Assembly (NCBI GenBank): GCA_932521025.1
Contig: OW051468.1
Coordinates: 3,906,064-3,970,063, forward strand
From: Oscheius onirici
Taxonomy: Eukaryota; Nematoda; Chromadorea; Rhabditida; Rhabditidae
Direction of reading: 5' to 3'
Length of the DNA stretch: 64,000 nt
In this document: positions 57,001 through 64,000 of the stretch, one piece after another
Layout: each line of letters starts with the position of its first letter
How positions within the stretch are numbered: the first letter of the stretch is position 1
Notes under the pieces: model-generated
What the model was told of the DNA's origin: nothing
The model's database searches: none
Seen by the model: only the letters and a program-made list of their open reading frames with translations
Translations under genes and position numbers: made by a program

Positions 57001-58296
57001 AGGCCATCATGGGAGCCATCTATCTGGACCAGGGACTGGAGAAAGCTGACAGGTTGGAGATCTACTTTATATGAGATCAGTTCTCTTTAGCATCTTCTCG
57101 GAAGCAATGTGGGGTGATGATCCGGACGCGAAGGACAAATGGGACAATATGAACGATCACGAGTTGAAGAATGACTCGCCTGAAGGAGATAGAGACCAAA
57201 TTGACAAAATAGACGTCTTGAAGTCGGTCTCCGAACTGGAAGAAGTCATCGGCTATCAGTTCAAACACGTTCGACTTTTGGCCAAAGCAATGACCAGAAG
57301 ATGTATTCCACTGAACGACATAACGAAAGGACACAATCAGAGACTCGAATGGCTTGGAGACACGGTCCTTCAGCTGATTGTCTCCGACTACCTCTATCGG
57401 CATTTCCCTTTTCATCACGAAGGACATTTGTCTCTTCTGAGAACGTGCATCGTCAGCAACAAGACACAGTCCATTATTTGTGACGAACTATGTCTTCAAA
57501 ACTACTGTATCAAACCGTCGCGAAGAATGAGTCATGGAACCGAACTGAAGATGAAGGATAAAGCTGATTTGGTCGAGTCTCTCATTGGAGCCATCTATGT
57601 GGATGGCGGTTTGGACTATTGCGAGAGATTCATCAAGATTCTATTCCTTCCGAGATTGAAGGTTTGAACATTCTTCCTTATTGATTTCTAAACTGAAACT
57701 TTTAGTTCTTCCTTGTCCAGAAGCGCTGGTCCGACGACAAGTCGAAGCTACAACATGCCTGTTTGGCATTCAGAAGTGGACACGCGAGGAAACCAGAGTG
57801 TCCAGTCTACCGGATGCTGTCCCAGAGTGGTCCCACTAACAGTCGAGTCTATACTGTCGGTGTCTTTTTCCGAAGCAAGAAGTTGGCCGAAGGGACGGCT
57901 TCGAATCTGCACAATGCGGAAATGGAGGCGGCGAAGAACGGCCTCGAGTCGATCAAGCATCTTTTGGGAGACCAGGAAACTGAATTTGTACTTGTTCTTA
58001 TTTTCTGCAAATAACAATAGATTCAGGTTCAAAGACGAAACTATTCTTCTCGGAACTATCGTCCGTCGGATTCCAGTAACCAGTCTATTCCGTCTCTGAT
58101 GAGCTGCCCCATTCCTCCGACATACTCTCATACTCAAATAGCCTACATTCCTGTTCCAGTAACTGTGACCAGTGCTGGTGTCCAACTTCCTTACGGGCTC
58201 AGTTCTTTCCTATCTCAGCCTCCTCCTCTCATTCCTCAGCCACCTAAACCTTTGATGCAATCTGTTACCAAGTATCCCTACCAACCACGACGATAA
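54024..58296 (+). CDS. drsh-1: Drosha, nuclear RNase III of the microRNA Microprocessor
   Basis: Drosha crops primary microRNAs in the nucleus together with DGCR8/PASH-1. The N-terminus is Pro- and Arg/Ser-rich (PPPPPPIEPYPGSPSSSN, KRDRSYDREKK). The central domain includes PVCRCPNKARSEGIRHHIFM GEEHIQPC (zinc-type Cys cluster), VRVGQDVYTFRGFSVFFHHA LPEMFPRIPISRWNTDIEFE FFEEPVPE and GSVVMLPMAVVLDQLTKKFE. RNase III domain a has NERLEYLGDAVVEM and FRHALANAFEAIMGAIYLDQ. Domain b has NQRLEWLGDTVLQLIVSDYL and DLVESLIGAIYVDGGLDYCE. Catalytic Glu/Asp residues are present in both. A dsRNA-binding domain follows (LQHACLAFRSGHARKPECPV, SRVYTVGVFFRSKKLAEGTA). A Pro-rich C-terminal tail ends YPYQPRR at 58296, with AATAAA at 58327. 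About 15 short introns. Confidence 0.96.
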
Positions 58297-58393
58297 TTTC
58301 CAACTGTGATTCTCATCCCGGCACACAATAAAACGTCTTAACAATGTATTTTTATATTTTATAAGCATTTCCATCGAAAGATCTTTACAAAAG

Positions 58394-59546
58394 TGTTGTG
58401 ATGTTTGAATTCCCGACGATGCTCTATCCAAGTGGCCAGAAGCAATTTTGACAAAATCAATGACGGCTATTTCGACTGTAAAGATGTTGATGTCAATCTT
58501 CTCTCGATTCGGTTTTCCAGAAACGATCGTTTCAGAAAACGGCACAAATTTTTGCTCATCTGAGTCCCGAAAAATGTGTGAGCAATGTGGAATACAACAC
58601 ATACGTACAGCTCCATTCCATCCTCAGTCGAATGGACAAGCTGAAAGATTTGTGGACACAATAAAACGAGGTTTGCGAAAGTTAAAAGGGGAGAAGACCA
58701 AGGTGTCGGAAGAGATTTTAGACGAGTTTCTACATGCCTACAGATCCACGCCGTGCGAAACATTGAACGGTCGTTCTCCTGCCGAGTCCTTCATGGAAAG
58801 ACAGTTGAGAACACGTCTCTCTCTTATCAAACCTACTGAAACCAAGTCAAACGTTTCCAATTCAACGAACCGCAAATCAAACGATCAGAGAATCGTTCAA
58901 CTAAGAACCTACGAACCCGAAGCCTTTGTCTGGATCAAAAAGTTCAGCAACAATACGTTCAAATGGGTTCCTGCCATCGTGATTTCCCAAAAAGGTAAGG
59001 TCAATTACCAAGTCAAGACAGCCTCCGGTGAAATACGATTATCTCATCTCAACCAAATGAGGTCGAGAACGTCTGAGACAGAAGGGACAAGGAATGAATT
59101 CATTTCAACGATGTTCCACACATTTAATCTGCCCAAGACGAAGCCGGATATCTCTTCACCACCGCGTCCTGATGTTCATCGCGCCCCAGATGTCGTAACA
59201 ACTACTCCAAGACGTTCTCCCGTTCGAGGACAAGCAGCTCTTCTCTCACTACCGTCACCAGTAGCTGCTCTACCTCAACCAAGACCCTCAACTCTAGTTC
59301 AACGTTACCCTTCACGTAATCGTCGACCCGTCGTGAGATACGCTCCCTATCCCAAGTGATGTTTTCTTTTATTGTTTCCATTCTTAAAAGGGGAGGTGTT
59401 GTGATATTTGAATTCCCGCCATGTTTTGGGTCCTGGCAAGATCCGCATTTTACCCGCCAAAACAGGTGCCCTTTGAATATCTCCCATTGTTATCTCTTAT
59501 ATTCTTTTCTCTCTTTGTGATATCTTCACAAAAAAATATACACTCA
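58394..59546 (+). mobile_element. Internally deleted LTR retrotransposon
   Basis: The right LTR appears to run 59397-59546 (TGTTGTGATATTTGAATTCC ... CACTCA), preceded directly by a polypurine tract aaaaggggagg. The left LTR is reduced to its first 22 bp (58394-58415, one mismatch) and is joined straight to the integrase coding region. Both outer ends are followed by AAAG (58390-58393 and 59547-59550), a 4-bp target duplication. gag, protease, RT and RNase H are absent. Confidence 0.75.
58417..59359 (+). pseudogene. Retroelement integrase fragment (Ty3/gypsy-type)
   Basis: The frame reads DALSKWPEAILTKSMTAIST, FSRFGFPETIVSENGTNF, IRTAPFHPQSNGQAERFVDT IKRGLRK and HAYRSTPCETLNGRSPAESF. This is the DDE core (second Asp region and Glu) and C-terminal end of a gypsy-type integrase. 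The usual second Asp in the SDNG motif is replaced by Glu (SENG), so catalysis is doubtful. The zinc-binding N-terminus and first Asp are missing. The C-terminal tail is Pro/Arg-rich and stops at 59359, 38 bp before the LTR. It sits immediately downstream of drsh-1. Confidence 0.8.
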
Positions 59547-59770
59547 AAAGCTAGTGTTACCTTGTTCTTTCCTGGGCTTTCCACAGAACGTATCAGAAAA
59601 CATTGCGATAAAACTCGACACATTCTGACAAGTCTAGCAAAGTACTATCAAGAACGCTATTGTAGCTACTCGTCCCCTGCTGCGCGGATGTCGTTTTCTA
59701 GTTGTTCTCTCTCTCTTCCAGGTCAGGTGTATCTACTTTTTATATTTTGACAGAATAGTTACATTAGATA

Positions 59771-60212
59771 CTGGCAATCGGACAATGCGAACAATAACGC
59801 CACAGACCCTCGCATTCTTTTCGAGACGGCAATGTGACAGTCAAGTGTGGATCCGCCACAACTGACAGCCTTCGAAAGAAGGTGTCATGCTCGGTTTTCC
59901 TGGTTCCTTGGGTATCTCTTTGAATCCACAGCGGTGTTTGGTATAGTTCTTAGTGACCCAAGGAACCACTATGGGAAGACTGATAGTTCCGTCTTGCGCT
60001 TGAAATTACTGACAGATTGAATCACAGCCTTTGATATTTATATTTTTCGTTACGTTCTCGCTGCTCCTTCATTTTCAGGCATCGAGTCTGAAGAATGGCA
60101 TAAGAATAAACAAGTGTCTCTCCATATGAACAAATGTACATTTCGGGCAATATGAAGATGAAGCTATCTTTCCAGGTTAGACTAGTCTTAGCACTTACTT
60201 AATAGTCTGTAT
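59771..60212 (+). repeat. Left arm of a ~440-bp inverted repeat
   Basis: From actggcaatcggacaatgcg to ctaagtg-like agcacttacttaatagtctg, this arm is nearly identical in reverse complement to 62678-63118. Shared landmarks include ccttgggtatctctttgaat, catatgaacaaatgtacatt and gaagatgaagctatctttcc. No open frame is conserved in it. Confidence 0.9.
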
Positions 60213-60344
60213 CGGACAATCGAGAATCATCGTGTAAGGGAGACAATACCGTCGATGTACTGGCGGTACAAATCAGTCAAGAGGAAGAACCAGGAAATGA
60301 TGTAGTCCTGATTTGAAGTGGAGGCTGAGCTACTAGCCGAAAAG

Positions 60345-60760
60345 GAGCTGAAAAAATGTCAAAGACGTCCAAGTGCAGTCGGATCATGCTGATGTTGGAA
60401 ACGTGGATAAGCAAGTATGCAAGAAACGCTGAGCTACTAGCAGAAAAAGAGCCGTGGATGTCTCAAAAAATGTCATTGGGAGACGATGTACTGGGTCATG
60501 GGTCATGCCCGATTTTTCGTCGAATTTTGACAGGTTAAGGATTATCCAGCAACGTAAACACTACTTGGGCATGAGCCGAAATTTTTAGACTCGAGCTTTT
60601 TTCGAGCCGGCTCGAGAGGCATGGTCGAGCCGAGTCGGCTCGCGGACCCCCTTCGAGCGAGTCGGCTCGACGACTGGCCCGGCTCGAGCCTCCAAGCCAA
60701 AAATTTCAGAATAAAGTTTTTTTTTTCAAATTCCCCGAAGTGTCTGATAACTTCTTCTCA
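60345..60760. other. Interior spacer with a duplicated gctgagctactagc motif and a hAT-like fragment
   Basis: The motif gctgagctactagc followed by gaaaa-gagc occurs at about 60325 and 60429. From about 60565 there is cttgggcatgagccg and then ctcgagccggctcgag-type repeats to about 60700, resembling the hAT subterminal region at 61280-61460 and 27500. No gene is supported. Confidence 0.4.
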
Positions 60761-60889
60761 AGGTTGTTTTAGTCAACAGTGTTGACTCAACACCATGTTT
60801 GCAACGCCCTTCCAGTGCCAGAGTTACGTACTATCCCCCCATATATTCCTTGTGTGGGAACTACCGAATCCAGAAGCAAAGTCTCCCAC

Positions 60890-60969
60890 TTCAGCAGCTC
60901 AGCGGAAAAAGCGTCGCCGCTGTGACACGAAATTCATAGCAACGACGCTTTTTCCGCTGAGCTGCTGAA
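60890..60969. repeat. Perfect 27-bp hairpin
   Basis: Arms ttcagcagctcagcggaaaa... at 60890-60916 and its exact complement at 60943-60969 enclose a 26-nt loop. No T-run follows on either strand. It lies at the 3' side of the macro-domain fragment. Confidence 0.9.
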
Positions 60970-60996
60970 CAAACTATACTAAGGGCTAAAGGTCGT

Positions 60997-61277
60997 TTAG
61001 GTTTTTCTTCTACCAAACAAGATTCGACAACGATTCGTTTTTCTCTCGGGAAGAATCTTTCTTCGTTGGCTTGATGCTCTTCTTGTGGACTTTTCCTCCA
61101 GTATTCCTGGTCCGGCAGCTTGAACAATTGCTCCGGTAACTCCCGCTCCTGTTTAAATATTTGAATTCAAGCTCAGAAAAGACTGTTACCTCTTTGTAGC
61201 TCCTGATTGGCAGCATTGACGATTGCATCGGCATTGACGTCGATGATGTCCGCAGCGATTAGCTTGATGGTGGTCAT
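60997..61277 (-). pseudogene. Macro-domain (ADP-ribose-binding) gene fragment, 5' exons only
   Basis: The frame starts MTTIKLIAADIIDVNADAIV NAANQELQRG and, after a 41-nt intron, continues GAGVTGAIVQAAGPGILEE. This is the first half of a macro domain: the adenine-site Asp, the NAAN motif and the glycine loop GxGVxxAI. The remaining half (second loop, C-terminal helices) is missing. The frame continues with Lys/Arg-rich noise to a stop at 60997. A hAT element sits exactly at the start codon. Whether it is a pseudogene or a truncated but expressed binding module cannot be told. Confidence 0.7.
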
Positions 61278-62213
61278 TATACTTGGGCAACTCGCCTCGA
61301 CTCGAGCCGAGTCGAGCTCCATTTGAGCTCCGAGTCGGCTCGACTCGACATGGCCTGCGAGTCGGCTCGACTCGAGGTGCCCCACGAGTCGGCTCGACTC
61401 GACTCGACTTGGCCCGCGAGTCGGCTCTACTCGACTCGACTCGAGTCGAGCCGAGTTGGTTTCAAATTCTGCGGCAAATCTACAGCGCGGGGAAATGCCT
61501 GAGAATCTTTTGTATTTTTTAGTTCTTGTTTGTTTCTCTTGTTTGTTTGTTTTCGTATTCTTTTAAAAATTGCTTTTTTTCAGCTAGAAATGTCCGACCT
61601 TTGGGATTTGTTTTTCAATAAATGACGGCAAAGCCAAGTGCTCGTTCTGCTGCAAGATCTATTCGGTTACCAAAAGCAGTACAACGACACTCCTGCGACA
61701 TTTGAACAGTAAACACCCGGGATTTCGCCAGAAGCTCAAGGAAAAATCAGAAACTGCAGGAATCCAGCCATTTTTGAAAAAATCTATCCCTGCGAAGCTA
61801 CTAGAAGATTATACAGCTGCTTTAGCTCACATGATTGCCGGATCATTCCTTTCTCTTCAAATCGTGGAACAGACTTCGTTCAAAGGCTTCGTTCATTCTC
61901 TCAATTCACAATATCAAATACCGTCTCGAAGAAAAATTGTCAAAGTTCTGAGGAAAGAAGCACAAACTATTGAAGAAAGAAGAATACGCCTCCTACGAAG
62001 CTCTTCTCACGTTGTTATCATTGACATCTTCTCAGATGATCAAGATGAAAACTGATATTTGTTTTTGTTATTTCCGTTGAGAGAAATAAACTTTTCACTT
62101 TTGTATGTATTGTAAGACTCGACTCGACATGGCCCACGAGCCGACTCGACTCGGGTCCGTCCAGAACTCGAATCGGCTCGTGACTCAACTTTTCGATTCG
62201 ACGCCTAAGTATA
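61278..62213 (+). mobile_element. hAT-family DNA transposon insertion with 8-bp target duplication
   Basis: The termini are tatacttgggcaactcg at 61278 and the complementary cgacgcctaagtata at 62213. The flanks carry the identical 8-bp direct repeat gtggtcat (61270-61277 and 62214-62221), the hAT hallmark. Subterminal regions are packed with gagtcggctcgactcgag-like repeats (61285-61460 and 62115-62195). The interior holds a BED-finger fragment (61589-62055) and no catalytic domain, so the element is non-autonomous. Confidence 0.85.
61589..62055 (+). pseudogene. hAT transposase N-terminal remnant with BED zinc finger
   Basis: The region begins MSDLWDLFFNK, breaks by a frameshift and then reads KAKCSFCCKIYSVTKSSTTT LLRHLNSKHPGF, a C-x2-C...H-x4-H BED finger. 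It goes on with KLLEDYTAALAHMIAGSFLS LQIVEQTSFKGFVHSLNSQY, the start of the hAT helical region. It ends at 62055 with DDQDEN, far short of the DDE and dimerisation domains. AATAAA follows at about 62085. Confidence 0.8.
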
Positions 62214-62544
62214 GTGGTCATGATGATCGATTGCGATTGATTGATTGAATGAATGATTGTGACGAAAGCTTTTTCAGGTACCAACTTACTAAAGTGATGC
62301 CGGGCGAATAACTAACAAAGCGGACTATCTCTAAGGTCTGTTCAAAAAATCGGGATACCGTAGTTTAAAAATTCCCTTACCCATTAGCCAAGCCGCGCAT
62401 TCAAACAGCATTTTTTTTTTCAATATTTTCCGATCAAATAGACATGGCTGACGGGCCGGGCTTGGGGTTACGCACTTTTGCAGAAGAAATTTCCGCACAT
62501 CACTGATCAGAAAGCTAAGAAAAATCCGAAATTTGAACAAAAAA

Positions 62545-62640
62545 GCTCGAGCCGAGCAGGCTCGTGGACTCCCTTCGAGCCGAGCCGGCTCGAGGGCCAA
62601 AAACAGGCTCGAGCTGCCCAAGTATACTGCCCAAGTATAC
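62545..62640. repeat. hAT right-end fragment with ctcgagccgagc repeats
   Basis: Repeats agctcgagccgagcaggctc and cgagccgagccggctcgagg lead to a tandem right terminus ctgcccaagtata occurring twice (about 62613-62640). It is related to the termini at 61278 and 27495. No 8-bp duplication could be paired. Confidence 0.5.
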
Positions 62641-62677
62641 TAAGCACGGGGGAACACAGCAAAGAACACAGGGCTTT

Positions 62678-63118
62678 CTGACTATTAAGTAAATGCTAAG
62701 ACTAGTCTAACCTGGAAAGATAGCTTCATCTTCATATTGCCCGAAATGTACATTTGTTCATATGGAGAGACACTTGTTTATTCTTATGCCATTCTTCAGA
62801 CTCGATGCCTGAAAATGAAGGAGCAGCGAGAACGTAACGAAAAATATAAATATCAAAGGCTGTGATTCAATCTGTCAGTAATTTCAAGCGCAAGACGGAA
62901 CTATCAGTCTTCCCATAGTGGTTCCTTGGGTCACTAAGAACTATACCAAACACCGCTGTGGATTCAAAGAGATACCCAAGGAACCAGGAAAACCGAGCAT
63001 GACACCTTCTTTCGAAGGCTGTCAGTTGTGGCGGATCCACACTTGACTGTCACATTGCCGTCTCAAAAAGAATGCGAGGGTCTGTGGCGCTATTGTTCGC
63101 ATTGTCCGATTGCCAGTG
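62678..63118 (-). repeat. Right arm of the ~440-bp inverted repeat
   Basis: This is the reverse complement of 59771-60212 with few substitutions, starting ctgactattaagtaaatgct and ending gtccgattgccagt. No target-site duplication is evident outside the two arms. Confidence 0.9.
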
Positions 63119-63530
63119 CCAGAGAGAGACAATATACAGTGTAGACATGTCAGAACTTGTCGAGATTTCGACAAGGTATGAAAAAAGCGGCAATTCGAAA
63201 GTAGGCCTTTGGAAGTAGTTAGTTAACTGAATTGCGGATGTTTGAGAAAGTTGAGACAAAGATGTGTAGTCGTTTGTGCTACTTTTGCGTTGACGTCTTT
63301 TGTTGTGTCAACAATGCTAATGGCAGTCTTCTCCGCCACAATCGTATTTCGACATTTCTGTGTTTCCCACAAAGAACTCCAAATAATATATTTTGGTCTA
63401 TATCGGCTTTTACAACAACTAATGAGATCACGAGACGTAGCGAAGTTTGGGAAGAAGGGTTCGAGCGACGGCAGTTGTCCCATTACAATCTGGCGACAAA
63501 GCCGCCATTCCACCTGTATTTTTGTGCTTT

Positions 63531-64000
63531 TCAGACCTCGGACAAGGTTTGAATTGGGTTCAGAAGAGAACTGTCGATTATTTGAGTGGGATCTGCTCCC
63601 AGAGAGGTGAGAGACAGTCGACGAAGTCTTGGAGAAGTAACTGATCGCAGTCGCTGAAACTTTCTTCCTAAGAATATTGAAAGTTCCCACCTCCAGAAGA
63701 GTTCCCTTCGAATACCAAATCATTACGATAGCTACGAGAGGAACGCTCAGAACTGACAACATTCGCAGTACCCTGAAATTTATGACAGTTGTACCAAACG
63801 ATTATATCGGCTACCATCCGAGCCCGACACTCCACAGGGGATACGTGTGATTCATGACTTCCATTGGCTTGAAGGAAGCTTGCCAGACGGTCATGATGAA
63901 GATAATCATGATAAAAACCGGACACATTGTCCAGCAGATTCGCCAGTAGAGCCCCGGGTAGAAGCCCAACATTGTTCTGGAACAGAATAACTGATTGTGA
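63531..64000 (-). CDS. SLC6 (sodium:neurotransmitter symporter family) transporter, C-terminal end
   Basis: SLC6 proteins import neurotransmitters or amino acids with sodium and chloride. Exons read FYPGLYWRICWTMCPVFIMI IFIMTVW (TM11), MEVMNHTYPLWSVGLGW, VLRMLSVLSVPLVAIVMIWY (TM12) and SKGTLLE, then after a short intron RLRSVTSPRLRRLSLTSLGA and QIIDSSLLNPIQTLSEV, ending at 63531. The WRxCW motif and the spacing between the last two helices are typical. The final SEV fits a class I PDZ-binding signal. The rest of the gene lies beyond the right edge, so the substrate class cannot be assigned. Confidence 0.85.

Noticed and set aside
63223..63762. Continuous 179-codon minus-strand frame as the SLC6 C-terminus
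   Set aside because: Removing a short intron at about 63671-63707 gives a more typical SLC6 tail ending at 63531. The unspliced continuation is low-complexity and unlike the family.
1..64000. CRISPR arrays, bacterial operons, riboswitches or replication origins
   Set aside because: The window is eukaryotic nuclear DNA. No such structures were seen and none are expected.

Overview
The window is nuclear DNA from a nematode, most likely a rhabditid-type (chromadorean) worm. The strongest single clue is an aryl hydrocarbon receptor gene whose first exon, bHLH and PAS blocks read almost like the Caenorhabditis AHR-1 protein. Supporting clues are a cellular RNA-dependent RNA polymerase of the EGO-1/RRF type, Drosha, an intronless GC-rich sperm-type tyrosine phosphatase, introns mostly about 35-45 nt with T-rich ...ag acceptors, and tightly packed same-strand genes with an acceptor-like site just before the ATG, as expected for SL trans-splicing and operons. 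Splice models here were made by eye from reading frame, conserved motifs and gt/ag sites. Individual boundaries may be off by a few codons.

Layout. 1-5.9 kb (minus): a probable three-gene operon of a Ser/Thr-Pro-rich protein, a CSRNP-type cysteine-rich nuclear protein and the N-terminal half of an RdRP that runs off the left edge. 7.2-8.5 kb (minus): two tandem secreted phospholipase A2-like genes. 8.8-10.3 kb (plus): a pepsin-like aspartic protease, convergent with a mitochondrial ribosome recycling factor (minus). 11.3-14.4 kb (minus): an unrecognised single-pass membrane protein whose 5' end interleaves with a PHYHIP-like gene (plus, to 17.1 kb). 17.5-19.0 kb (plus): a SETD4-like SET protein, facing a CHTOP/FoP-like RNA-export adaptor (minus). 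20.3-25.6 kb: a nested mobile-element block with an RTE-type LINE, a tRNA-like foldback, pogo/Tigger relics and a decayed thioredoxin-like gene. 25.9-30.5 kb (minus): an amino-acid transporter with a 2.9-kb intron that holds an intronless plus-strand gene. 30.8-32.2 kb: two small genes. 32.3-36.4 kb (minus): ahr-1. 38.1-41.9 kb (minus): a divergent beta-catenin-like armadillo gene. 43.2-45.5 kb: a cluster of small secreted cysteine-rich proteins. 45.7-46.9 kb: the tyrosine phosphatase. 48.0-53.3 kb: housekeeping enzymes (purine nucleoside phosphorylase, pyridoxal kinase, cytosolic malate dehydrogenase) plus a 70-residue membrane protein. 54.0-58.3 kb (plus): drsh-1. 58.4-63.1 kb: a second mobile-element block (internally deleted LTR element, ~440-bp inverted repeats, a hAT element inserted at the start codon of a macro-domain gene fragment). 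63.5 kb to the right edge (minus): the C-terminal end of an SLC6 transporter.

Two central small-RNA enzymes (an RdRP and Drosha) lie in the window, but nothing visible links them as a unit. The least explained coding material is the two-domain cysteine-rich secreted family at 43.7-45.5 kb, the Ser/Thr-Pro-rich first gene of the left operon and the type II membrane protein at 11.3-14.4 kb. The most striking DNA-level structures are the inverted-repeat block at 59.8-63.1 kb and the hAT insertion inside it, whose 8-bp target duplication recreates an ATG.
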